Source of the DNA: Paenibacillus silviterrae
GTDB lineage: Bacteria > Bacillota > Bacilli > Paenibacillales > NBRC-103111
Direction: 5' to 3'
Length of the DNA: 64,000 nucleotides
Assembly (NCBI RefSeq): GCF_030167925.1
Contig: NZ_JASKUT010000001.1
Location: forward strand, 4,920,501-4,984,500
Shown: positions 50,144 to 57,809 of the stretch, in pieces
Position numbering within the stretch: the stretch's first letter is position 1
How the letters are laid out: each line of letters opens with the position of its first letter
The notes under the pieces: model-generated
What the model was told of the DNA's origin: nothing
Seen by the model: only the letters and a program-made list of their open reading frames with translations
Databases searched by the model: none
Made by a program: the position numbers and the translations under genes

Positions 50144-51079
50144 ATGAAAATAGAAACATGGCTTCGTCGGTTGTCGCTTGCCAGCATGCTCGGCATGTTC
50201 CTGATTCTGGTCATGGGCGCCCTCGTAACCAAAACGGAATCGGGCCGGGGTTGCGGTGACGATTGGCCGCTGTGTAACGGGAAATTCGTACCGGCCTATA
50301 CGATCGAATCTTTGATCGAGTACAGCCATCGCTTTGTCGTGGGGATTGTAGGCTTGGTTTTACTTGCAACGACCCTACTGGTGTTTATCTACAGCCAAAG
50401 AAAAGACGCCAAATGGTTTGTCGGAGGCGCCATGTTCTTCACCGTGCTGCAAGCGATTCTTGGGGCGATGACGGTTGTATGGCCGCAAAATGCTCCAGCG
50501 CTTGCCCTGCATTTTGGCTTCTCGCTGCTGGCCTTTGCCTTTACCTTACTTTTGTATCTCGTCTATACGAAATGGGGAGAAGCTCTCCTGCATCGAGAAG
50601 GAACCGTGCTTTCCCCAGCAGCGAAGCTTTTGGTTTGGGTGATCATGATCTATACCTACGGCGTCGTATATTTGGGCGCTTATGTTCATCACACCGAATC
50701 CTCCGGGGGCTGTATCGGCTGGCCTCTGTGCAATGGGGAAGTCATACCGGACCTGTCCGGGGCGACCGGCATCATGTTCACTCACAGGGTTGCAGCTGCC
50801 GTTCTTGGGCTGCTCATCGCCGGTTTATACTTCGTGATAAAGGCACAAGCCCCGGCCGGAAGCACAGCGGTTGCTGCAGCGAGGTATGCGGTTGTTTTCG
50901 TGATCCTGCAGATTTTCAGCGGAGCTTTCGTTACGCTTTCCATGGGCTATGACTGGTACTTGCTCGCCAGCCTGATGCATACGGTGTTGATTTCCTGCTT
51001 ATACGGTATTTTAAGCTATCTAGCGATATTGACTCTGCAGCCGTCGGAGTCCGTCAATCAGGCTTACGCAGCACCCTAG
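50144..51079 (+). CDS. ctaA: Heme A synthase
   Basis: 311 residues with eight membrane helices in two four-helix halves. Each half keeps a conserved pattern: LVMGALVTKTESGRGCGDDWPLCNGK and YSHRF in the first, GAYVHHTESSGGCIGWPLCNGE and THR in the second; a CxxxxxxxC pair is present in each half, as in B. subtilis CtaA. It oxidises the C8 methyl of heme O to the formyl of heme A. The catalytic Glu (TESG) and the four axial His are in place. It is not next to ctaB (17.6 kb). About 65 bases downstream of a TATAAT at 50073. Confidence 0.94.
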   Translation: MKIETWLRRLSLASMLGMFLILVMGALVTKTESGRGCGDDWPLCNGKFVPAYTIESLIEYSHRFVVGIVGLVLLATTLLVFIYSQRKDAKWFVGGAMFFTVLQAILGAMTVVWPQNAPALALHFGFSLLAFAFTLLLYLVYTKWGEALLHREGTVLSPAAKLLVWVIMIYTYGVVYLGAYVHHTESSGGCIGWPLCNGEVIPDLSGATGIMFTHRVAAAVLGLLIAGLYFVIKAQAPAGSTAVAAARYAVVFVILQIFSGAFVTLSMGYDWYLLASLMHTVLISCLYGILSYLAILTLQPSESVNQAYAAP

Positions 51080-51126
51080 CTGTCGTAAGCCTTCTGTTCA
51101 TCTATAGGGAAACGGGGAAACCAACC

Positions 51127-52125
51127 ATGAATGAATCGTGGAGCCGCAAAGTTATGCCGCATGCCGGGTTCGTGCTGGTTTATATTCTATGGGGCATCAA
51201 TATTTCCGCCATGAAGCTTGGCGGTCAGGAATGGGACCCTTTGGTATTTAATGGGCTCCGGTATTTGAGTATTATTCCTTTTTTGTGGGCGTATACTTAC
51301 GTTTACTACCGAAAGCATCGGCAGGAGCTGAACTGGCGTTTGCCGCGCAAGGATCTTGCGCTGATCGCCGTGCTTGGCTCCGTGTCCGCACTTGGCATGG
51401 AAGCGCTGCTGCAATACGCGCTGCAGTTCAGCAATTCAGCTAACGGCGCCGTTCTCGGCCGCGGCTTCATGCCGATTATCACGGCCGTTATTGCCGTGAT
51501 CCTGAAGGATATCCGCCTGACTTGGCGTGTCCTGGTCGGTATCCCGCTGGCGTTCGTCAGCGTCATTGTGATTGTAGCCGGAGGGCCGCACGGCTTTCAT
51601 CTTGGACCGGAGACGCTGAAGGGGGACGCGCTGCTGCTGGCGCGGAGCTTCCTGGGGGCATTTTACCTGATCGGCATGAATCGTCTCGTAGGCAAATACC
51701 CGCTTACGCTGCTGGTTTCGCTCGAAATGACCGCAGGGGCGCTTGCCCTGCTGCCGTTCCTGCTCCTGCGGGCCGATATGGCGTATTTGCTTGAGCGCAG
51801 CTCGCAAGGCTGGCTTATTCTGGGCTACACGGCCCTGCTAGCAACCATCGCTGGCTTCTCCGTCCACAATTGGAGCTTGTCCAAGCTGGGGCCGTTCAAG
51901 TCCTCGGTGTACGGCTATTTGCTCCCGCTAACGGCCGCTGCGGCAGGGTATGTGATTTTGAACGAAAGCTTATCCTTGAATCAATATCTCGGCGGAGCAG
52001 GCGTGCTTGCAGCCATGTATCTCGTGCAGAAGGACCGCATGCAGCTGATGAAGCAGAAGGCGGATCCGTCACCGGCAGCAGGAGCGGCGGGTATAACGGG
52101 TACGACTAGAAACGTATCCCAATAA
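51127..52125 (+). CDS. EamA/DMT family transporter
   Basis: 332 residues, ten membrane helices in two EamA repeats (residues about 10-145 and 155-300). The GRGFMPIITAVIAVIL stretch and the inner AYLLPLTAAAAGYVILNESL are typical of the drug/metabolite transporter superfamily. The C-terminal 25 residues are polar. Exports or imports of amino acids, sugars or drugs are all possible. It begins 47 bases after ctaA. Confidence 0.88.
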   Translation: MNESWSRKVMPHAGFVLVYILWGINISAMKLGGQEWDPLVFNGLRYLSIIPFLWAYTYVYYRKHRQELNWRLPRKDLALIAVLGSVSALGMEALLQYALQFSNSANGAVLGRGFMPIITAVIAVILKDIRLTWRVLVGIPLAFVSVIVIVAGGPHGFHLGPETLKGDALLLARSFLGAFYLIGMNRLVGKYPLTLLVSLEMTAGALALLPFLLLRADMAYLLERSSQGWLILGYTALLATIAGFSVHNWSLSKLGPFKSSVYGYLLPLTAAAAGYVILNESLSLNQYLGGAGVLAAMYLVQKDRMQLMKQKADPSPAAGAAGITGTTRNVSQ

Positions 52126-52145
52126 ATAAAGGGGGAACGGGCCGG

Positions 52146-52862
52146 ATGCTAAGATCCATCTTCGGCGAGCCCCGTCGTCAGGACGAAGGCTACCTTAAGG
52201 AGGCCAATGAGGCCATCCGATCATTTATTCATAAGCTTACGCTGATTCCTCCCGAGAAGCGAACGATGGCCGAACGGAGATTCGTCATTTTGTCGGAGGG
52301 CTTCCTTCGTGCACTGGACGAGCTCGAGCAAAGCGAGTATGCTGCGCAGCAATATGGCAAGAGGGTTATGAAGCTCTACTTGGATGAGATGACTTTGGAG
52401 GAAAAGGATGCGTACCATCTCCATTTATACTTTTATAAAAATGCACTGATCCGTCTCTTCGCCTTGCTCGATAAGCTCGGCAATTTCATCAATGAGCACT
52501 GGGGATTGCAAACGGAGCGAATCAAGGCGCGTTTCTCGTACTTTACGGTGCTGCGCAATATGCATCAAAACAAGAAATACACGGACCTGGAGCAGAAGCT
52601 CTTCGACCTCAAGGTTCAATACAAGACTCCTGTAGAGCGCTTACGAAATCGGCGGAATCTGGAGATTCATTCGATTAACGCGGATCTGTACGATGATCTG
52701 ATGAAGGTGGCGGAGCTTAAGTACGGACAAAGGGCAAGACTGCAGATTGAAGATATTCGCGAAAATCTCCGTGATCTGGAGCAGGGCATCGATATGACCT
52801 TTCGGGCTGCGGCAATCGTTTTCAGGTATGCCGCTTCCCATGCCAGCAACCGGAAGGGTTGA
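52146..52862 (+). CDS. Helical protein with HEPN-like RX4H motif (Cthe_2314-like)
   Basis: 238 residues, almost all helical, with no signal or membrane segment. Near the C-terminus it has the sequence RNRRNLEIHSI, which contains an R-x4-H pattern as in HEPN-type RNases, and IRENLRDLEQGIDMTFRAA follows. This fits the Cthe_2314-like HEPN group from memory, but homology is not proven. No nucleotidyltransferase (MNT) partner lies next to it, so it is probably not a classic HEPN-MNT toxin pair. It starts 20 bases after the transporter gene. Confidence 0.65.
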   Translation: MLRSIFGEPRRQDEGYLKEANEAIRSFIHKLTLIPPEKRTMAERRFVILSEGFLRALDELEQSEYAAQQYGKRVMKLYLDEMTLEEKDAYHLHLYFYKNALIRLFALLDKLGNFINEHWGLQTERIKARFSYFTVLRNMHQNKKYTDLEQKLFDLKVQYKTPVERLRNRRNLEIHSINADLYDDLMKVAELKYGQRARLQIEDIRENLRDLEQGIDMTFRAAAIVFRYAASHASNRKG

Positions 52863-52928
52863 ACTGCTCCCGGCGTTCCACTATACTTTGAGAAGGAACT
52901 CATATGGGAATTTTCGGGAGGTAGGAGC

Positions 52929-53723
52929 ATGGCTCGGGAACGGAAGGTAGCCTTGATCACGGGCAGTGCCAAAGGGCTGGGGAAACGAACGGCCCTCCAG
53001 CTAGCAGACCAAGGCTGCGACATCATCTTGAACTATGTACACAGTGAGCGGGAAGCGCTGGAGCTGGCGGAGCAAATTCGGCAGAAGGGCGTTCGCTGCA
53101 GCGTCTACCGCGGGGATGTAAGCCGGATGGAGGAGATGCAGGAGCTTGTACTGCAAGCCATCCGCGAATTCGGCGCCATTGATATTTTGGTAAATAACGC
53201 TGGCCCCTTTATTCGCGAGCGCCGGCTTTTCAGCGACTACGATCGTGAAGAAATCAATTACCTTCTGAATGGAAACCTGACCGGAGTCATTCATCTTGAC
53301 CATCTCGTTCTGCCTTACATGAGACAGAATCGATGGGGGCGTATTATCCACTTCGGTTTCGGTCATGCGGCGGAGGCCCGAGGGTGGCCGCATCGAGCGG
53401 TGTATGCCGCGGCGAAGGTCGGGCTCGTCTCCTTTACGAAGACGCTGGCCGTTGAGGAAGCTTCTAACGGCATCACGGTCAACATGATCTGCCCCGGGGA
53501 TATCCGAGGGGCATACAAGGAAATGGCCATTAGTGACGTAGAGGACGTCCCCGATGATGAAGCGCCGCGCGGCCGGCCTGGGACGGGAGAGGATGTAGCT
53601 CGGGTCATCGCCTTCCTGTGCGAGAATCATTCGGATTTCATAACGGGGAACATTATGGATGTATCGGGCGGCCTTGATCCCATTCGCTCGATCACCGGGA
53701 ACGGAATGACCAAAAGACCCTGA
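52929..53723 (+). CDS. SDR family oxidoreductase (YtkK-like)
   Basis: 264 residues. Rossmann fold with TGSAKGLGKR for the cofactor, NNAG at about residue 90, and the catalytic YAAAK near 160. The Ser usually in the (I/V)SS block before it is replaced: the stretch here is GRIIHFGFGHAAE. The C-terminal region GNIMDVSGGLDP is standard. B. subtilis YtkK, a short SDR of unknown role, is similar. Missing Ser suggests altered or lost oxidoreductase activity, although other residues may substitute. Confidence 0.85.
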   Translation: MARERKVALITGSAKGLGKRTALQLADQGCDIILNYVHSEREALELAEQIRQKGVRCSVYRGDVSRMEEMQELVLQAIREFGAIDILVNNAGPFIRERRLFSDYDREEINYLLNGNLTGVIHLDHLVLPYMRQNRWGRIIHFGFGHAAEARGWPHRAVYAAAKVGLVSFTKTLAVEEASNGITVNMICPGDIRGAYKEMAISDVEDVPDDEAPRGRPGTGEDVARVIAFLCENHSDFITGNIMDVSGGLDPIRSITGNGMTKRP

Positions 53724-53745
53724 AATCAAGTTTCAGGGTCTCTCT
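53716..53745. terminator. Bidirectional terminator after the SDR gene
   Basis: GACCCTGAAAT and AGTTTCAGGGTC form a near-perfect stem that includes the end of the coding region, followed by TCTCTTC. Confidence 0.78.
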
Positions 53746-53760
53746 TCGCATGCAGGTATA

Positions 53761-54018
53761 TTAGAATACTTGAACAACCTCTTGCACGCCTTCAACTTCC
53801 TCCAGCAAGGCACGCTCGATACCGGCCTTCAGTGTAATCGTCGAGCTTGGGCAGCTTCCGCATGCGCCTACCAGACGAAGCTTCACGATGCCATCCTCGA
53901 CGTCCACCAGCTCTACGTCACCGCCGTCACGCTGCAGGAAAGGACGAAGCTTATCTAGAACCTCAAGCACTTCATCATACATGGTGCTTTGTTGTACGTT
54001 GTCGCTCATTTGATTCAT
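53761..54018 (-). CDS. NifU-like C-terminal Fe-S scaffold protein (YutI-like)
   Basis: 85 residues. The core is GDVELVDVEDGIVKLRLVGACGSCPSSTITLKAGIE, with the CxxC that binds a labile Fe-S cluster in Nfu-type proteins. Bacillus YutI, the counterpart, is thought to carry Fe-S clusters to target proteins. It is divergent from the DUF1450 gene and followed downstream on the minus strand by nothing else. Start ATG 54018 follows GGGAGATGA. Confidence 0.93.
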   Translation of the reverse strand: MNQMSDNVQQSTMYDEVLEVLDKLRPFLQRDGGDVELVDVEDGIVKLRLVGACGSCPSSTITLKAGIERALLEEVEGVQEVVQVF

Positions 54019-54088
54019 CTCCCTTCATATGCTTATTATATTACAACGTGGAGAAAAATAAAATGGTCCGGTAAAGGGGAGTCCATTC

Positions 54089-54343
54089 ATGAGACCGATT
54101 ATTGAATTTTGTACGAACAATATGCATCACGGGACCGAGAAGCTCATGAAGCAGCTGGAGCAGCGGCCTGATCTGGATGTGATCGAATACGGCTGTCTGG
54201 GCAATTGCGGGGAGTGCTACATCCTGCCCTTTGCCTTGGTGAACGGGGAGATCGTTGCCGCCTCCACGGCGGAAGAACTGGAACAAGCGATTGAGGACAA
54301 AATAAAAGAGATCGAGGACATGCTCGATCTCTTAAGCGATTAA
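54089..54343 (+). CDS. YuzB family protein (DUF1450)
   Basis: 84 residues. Cysteines occur in IEFCTNN and in GCLGNCGECY, a pattern like a thioredoxin-like [2Fe-2S] ferredoxin fold, as in B. subtilis YuzB (DUF1450). In Bacillus the gene lies next to yutJ and yutI, and the same three neighbours are together here. Fe-S or redox partner function is inferred. The 3' end overlaps the convergent YutJ-like gene by 4 bases. Confidence 0.88.
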   Translation: MRPIIEFCTNNMHHGTEKLMKQLEQRPDLDVIEYGCLGNCGECYILPFALVNGEIVAASTAEELEQAIEDKIKEIEDMLDLLSD

Positions 54344-55404
54344 CCCAGGTGATGCTTGGACATCCAAAGAACGCCGCTCTTGATCGCGCGGGGCACCATA
54401 CCCAGCATCACCGTCCGCTTGCCCATCAGGCCGAAGCCGGCCTTTTTGCCAAGCGATCCGAGAACCCCTTTGAGCTTGATTCTTCCAAGCCGGGGGTTTT
54501 CGTTTTTCCAAGTAGCTCTTAACACCTCGGCAATTTGTTTACCCTGGGCTTCGGCCGCCTGACCGCTCGGAGAGAACGGCAGCGCCGCGCAGTCGCCAAC
54601 GACGAAGACTTCAGGATAGTCCGGAAGACGGTGGTATTGGTCTATGGTCAGTCGTCCCTGATTATCCTTCGAAAGGTTCAAGTTCTGCACGATTGGGCTT
54701 GGCTGAATGCCGGCGGTCCAAACCGTGACATCGGTATGAATGATCTCCTGCTGATTGTACAGCATCCCGCCTTCTAAGCGAGATAGTGATATGTGGGATC
54801 TTAGCTCGATATCGTGCTCCAGCATCCATTCGCGGACATATGCCTTCAGCCTATCCGGAAATGGAGACAAGATGCTGGCGCCCCGGTCAAGAATTCGGAT
54901 GTTCAGATCCGGCCGGCTTTCCCGAAGCTCCGCCGCCATCTCTACACCGCTTAAGCCTCCGCCGACAATCGTTATCTGACCGAACGGCTTGCAGTCATTG
55001 ACGGCCTGGTAGGTTTTACGCGTAGAGGAGAGGGATTGGATGCTATGAGAAAATTCCTCAGCTCCCTGAATGTTGTGGTAACGGTCCACGCAGCCTAGCC
55101 CCAATACGAGCCAATCATACGAAAGCGGATCATCGTTCTCGAAGCGAATGAGCTTCTGCTCCAAATCCACAGCCGTAACCTCACCGTACTTCAGAATCAG
55201 GCGCGGATCTATCGGGAAGGGCGTGCGGATTTCCTTATCCGACACCGTACCCGCGGCTAGTGCGTAGTATTCCGTTTTCAACCCCTGGAAGGGCATCCGA
55301 TCCACCATAATCATGACCGTATCCGAAGGCAGATCCATGCCCAGCAGCGTTGTGGCGATCGTAAGACCGCCATATCCTCCGCCAAGTATCACTAGTTTCT
55401 TCAT
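54340..55404 (-). CDS. NAD(P)/FAD-dependent oxidoreductase (YutJ-like NADH dehydrogenase)
   Basis: 354 residues. The FAD-binding motif LVILGGGYGGLTIA opens the protein, the NAD motif is ITIVGGGLSGVEMAAEL, and the second FAD contact VFVVGDCAAL follows. The layout is like type II NADH dehydrogenases, and B. subtilis YutJ is nearest by gene order. Another Ndh-type enzyme lies at 60578. Electron acceptor unknown. Confidence 0.9.
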   Translation of the reverse strand: MKKLVILGGGYGGLTIATTLLGMDLPSDTVMIMVDRMPFQGLKTEYYALAAGTVSDKEIRTPFPIDPRLILKYGEVTAVDLEQKLIRFENDDPLSYDWLVLGLGCVDRYHNIQGAEEFSHSIQSLSSTRKTYQAVNDCKPFGQITIVGGGLSGVEMAAELRESRPDLNIRILDRGASILSPFPDRLKAYVREWMLEHDIELRSHISLSRLEGGMLYNQQEIIHTDVTVWTAGIQPSPIVQNLNLSKDNQGRLTIDQYHRLPDYPEVFVVGDCAALPFSPSGQAAEAQGKQIAEVLRATWKNENPRLGRIKLKGVLGSLGKKAGFGLMGKRTVMLGMVPRAIKSGVLWMSKHHLG

Positions 55405-55444
55405 ACCTTACACAAACCCTTTCTATGGTCCTGCAGACTGTATT

Positions 55445-56545
55445 TTAGTAAACCTTAATCTCGTTATAGAAGGTATCGCGTTCCACAGGAATGCGACCTG
55501 CTCCCTTGATCAGCCACACCAGCTCATCGCGGGTCAGTCCCTCCGGAGACAATGCGCCCGCAGCATGTGAGATACGTTCCTTAATGATCGTGCCGTGCGC
55601 GTCGGATGCGCCGAAGGTGAAGGCCAGCTGAGCCAGCTGCGTTCCAAGGTTGATGAAGTAGGCCTTGATGTGCGGAATGTTATCCAGCATCAGACGGCTG
55701 ATCGCGATCGTCTTCAGATCATCGAACGCGGCAACCCGGCGCTTAATGCCTGCACTCACGCTGGCCGGCTGCACGGCATTCGGAATAAACACGAGGAAGC
55801 CGTTCGTATCATCCTGAATTTCCCGCAGATAGATCATGTGCTGAATGCGCTCCTCCAAAGTTTCAATGGAGCCGTACAGCATCGTCGCATGCGTCTTCAG
55901 TCCAATGCTGTGCGCTACGCGCTGCACTTCAAGCCATTGATCGGTTGTCGCTTTGCCGACGCCCATCTTCTGGCGGTAGCGCTCCGATAAGATCTCGGCT
56001 CCGCCGCCGGTCAGCGTGCTGAGTCCCGCATCGACTAACGTTTGCAGTACCTCTTTATAGCTTAACCCGCTTATCCTCGAAAAAAACTCAATCTCCGCCG
56101 CAGTATGTGCTTTTATCGTTACATCCGGGTAACGCTTCTTCAAGGCGCGTACATAATTCACATAATAATCGAAAGGCACATTCGGATTGTGGCCCCCGGT
56201 AATATGGAACTCGCGCATGCCGGGATGGAAATGCTCATCGATATACTCGAACATCTGCTCCGGTGTGAGCGTATAAGCGCCTTCCTCGCCCTCGTCGCGC
56301 CGGAAATGACAGAACGCGCAGTGCGCCTCGCATACATTGGTGAAATAAAGGCTCATATTTTCAATAAAATATACCTTTTTCCCGTTCTTACGCAGGTTCA
56401 CTTTATTCGCTAATTGTCCGATCGTGAGTAAATCGTCCGATTCGTACAAAAAGACCCCGTCCTCCAGACTGAGTCTTTCTCCGTGTTCTACCTTCTCCGC
56501 TATTTCCGTCATCCGTTTCTCTGGATTGCTTATAGCGATGTTCAC
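55445..56545 (-). CDS. mqnE: Aminofutalosine synthase MqnE
   Basis: 366 residues from GTG 56545, chosen since GGAGG lies eight bases upstream; the GTG at 56554 overlaps that site. Radical-SAM core with CxxxCxxC in NVCEAHCAFC, GGHNPNVPFDYY and HTAAEIEFFSRISG, the pattern of MqnE as distinct from MqnC/CofH. It joins SAM to chorismate-derived 3-[(1-carboxyvinyl)oxy]benzoate in the futalosine menaquinone pathway. The other mqn genes are not in the window. Presence of this route rather than classic Men enzymes helps place the organism near Paenibacillus-type Bacillota. Confidence 0.93.
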   Translation of the reverse strand: MNIAISNPEKRMTEIAEKVEHGERLSLEDGVFLYESDDLLTIGQLANKVNLRKNGKKVYFIENMSLYFTNVCEAHCAFCHFRRDEGEEGAYTLTPEQMFEYIDEHFHPGMREFHITGGHNPNVPFDYYVNYVRALKKRYPDVTIKAHTAAEIEFFSRISGLSYKEVLQTLVDAGLSTLTGGGAEILSERYRQKMGVGKATTDQWLEVQRVAHSIGLKTHATMLYGSIETLEERIQHMIYLREIQDDTNGFLVFIPNAVQPASVSAGIKRRVAAFDDLKTIAISRLMLDNIPHIKAYFINLGTQLAQLAFTFGASDAHGTIIKERISHAAGALSPEGLTRDELVWLIKGAGRIPVERDTFYNEIKVY

Positions 56546-56883
56546 ACTCTCCACCTCCGTTAATGGTGCGGGAGCCCTAGCTATGTAAAGAGTCCCGCTG
56601 TACAGCCTGCATTACTTGTCCGGCAGTTAGTCGGACGGTTATCCTATCGGCCTTCATGACCCAAAATCATGATCTAAGCCGCGTAACAGGTTAAGAACAA
56701 TACCCTCTATTATAAACCTCCTTTGATGGAGCGGCAATATGTTCTTCATTTCCATGGTGCAGGGAATAGGAAAGCGCGAATTTTGCTTAAAATTTGTAAC
56801 ATTTTGTCTAAGTATGATATTTTCTTTTATTCCAGAATCTAGTATACTGTGTTCTTGTGAGAATGGAATCAAGGCGGTGTCTT
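56546..56883. other. Intergenic gap between mqnE and the Spo0E-like gene
   Basis: About 340 bases with no credible gene. It must contain two divergent promoters. A TATACT near 56852 (about 30 bases before the Spo0E-like ATG) may be a -10, but its -35 is poor. A TATGAT lies near 56814. No recognised riboswitch or RNA structure. Confidence 0.4.
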
Positions 56884-57132
56884 ATGTTGCCGGTAGTGAA
56901 TTGGATGGACGAGGATGCGGAGCTGTCCTGTGAGATCGAGACGTTACGGGCTCATATGGTAGAGCTTGGCAGTGTGCTCGGGCTGATGCATCCCGATGTT
57001 CAAAGATGCAGTAAACAATTGGATGAGCTGCTGCTGCGGTATTATGAAATACATAGAATTCGTAAGCTTCGAGGCGAAGCGGTTCAGCGACCCTTGAGGA
57101 GCATGCCAAGAAGGAGTATACTGAAGGAGTAA
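56884..57132 (+). CDS. Spo0E-like aspartyl-phosphate phosphatase
   Basis: 82 residues. The short helical hairpin IETLRAHMVELGSVLGLMHPDVQRCSKQLDELLLRYYE carries SxxLD (SKQLD), the signature of Spo0E/YnzD/YisI phosphatases. Such proteins dephosphorylate Spo0A-P and delay sporulation. ATG 56884 follows AAGGCGGTG; an ATG at 56857 lies before the ribosome site. The C-terminal 25 residues are basic and extra compared with minimal members. Confidence 0.86.
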   Translation: MLPVVNWMDEDAELSCEIETLRAHMVELGSVLGLMHPDVQRCSKQLDELLLRYYEIHRIRKLRGEAVQRPLRSMPRRSILKE

Positions 57133-57186
57133 GCTCTAATCAGTATGCTTTTTTATTTTGCCTGAAGCAATAAGGAGGGAATCCGA

Positions 57187-57549
57187 GTGATTAAAATTAG
57201 CGATACGGCTATTGATAAAATCAAAGAAATGCTGGCGGCCGAAGAGACGCCGAACCTGTTCCTGCGCGTAGGCGTAAAGTCCGGCGGCTGCAGCGGCTTC
57301 TCCTACGGCATGGGCTTCGACGACAATCAGGCTGCGGACGACAAGTCGTTCGAAATGAATGGTCTGAAGGTGGTTGTAGACGAGGAGAGCGCCAAATACT
57401 TGTACGGCGTCGAGATCGACTTCAAGGACACGGGCATGGGTGGCGGGTTCACCATTAACAACCCGAACGCGGTAGCTACATGCGGCTGCGGTTCCAGCTT
57501 CCGCACGAAGGAAGAGGACGCGGCGCTGGCGCAGCCTTGCGAGGATTAA
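57187..57549 (+). CDS. erpA: A-type Fe-S carrier (IscA/ErpA family, YutM-like)
   Basis: 120 residues. The three conserved Cys are in SGGCSGFSYG and ATCGCGSSF (C-x65-C-G-C pattern). The family accepts Fe-S clusters from a scaffold and delivers them to apo-proteins. AAGGAGGG precedes the GTG/ATG start region. The last 23 bases with the stop are duplicated exactly at 59224-59246, 1.7 kb downstream, so the gene's 3' end is the left boundary of an inserted block. Confidence 0.92.
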   Translation: MIKISDTAIDKIKEMLAAEETPNLFLRVGVKSGGCSGFSYGMGFDDNQAADDKSFEMNGLKVVVDEESAKYLYGVEIDFKDTGMGGGFTINNPNAVATCGCGSSFRTKEEDAALAQPCED

Positions 57550-57550
57550 T
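57528..57550 (+). repeat. Left copy of a 23-bp direct repeat (3' end of the Fe-S carrier gene)
   Basis: The sequence from 57528 to 57550, starting GGCGCAGCCTTGC and ending with the gene's stop, recurs without mismatch at 59224-59246. The distance between copies is 1,696 bases. The pattern looks like attL/attR of an element that integrates into the 3' end of a gene and restores it. Confidence 0.85.
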
Positions 57551-57652
57551 CGCCTAGTGACGCGGTTTCTCAGCGTTTAACCTTCTGTTAATGTTGATGG
57601 TGACCTAGCGTTAGGCCTATACGGTCGCCGACTTGTGGGTTGCGGATTATGT

Positions 57653-57700
57653 GCCTCCTGACGTTGTTCTTCGGAACAAACGTTGGGAGGTTTTTATTTT
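57653..57700 (+). terminator. Strong hairpin and T-run upstream of the nuclease gene
   Basis: CCTCC...ACGTT.GTTC pairs with GAAC..AACGT..GGAGG around TTCG, followed by TTTTTATTTT. It probably terminates transcripts from the Fe-S carrier gene and lies inside the inserted block. A GGGAGG in the 3' arm could also be a sequestered ribosome site for the TTG at 57699. Confidence 0.78.
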
Positions 57701-57809
57701 GTCCACGCCAAGTAAGCGCGAGACACGATTATTTTGTCTACGATCACAGTTTACGGGGATTCCTTCTTATGACCTATACGACAATGAAGCTTTGAGGTAT
57801 ATTTATCTT

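Noticed and set aside
52146..52862. HEPN-type toxin-antitoxin or defence module
   Set aside because: No MNT or other antitoxin, helicase or nuclease partner lies beside it; neighbours are a metabolite transporter and an SDR enzyme.
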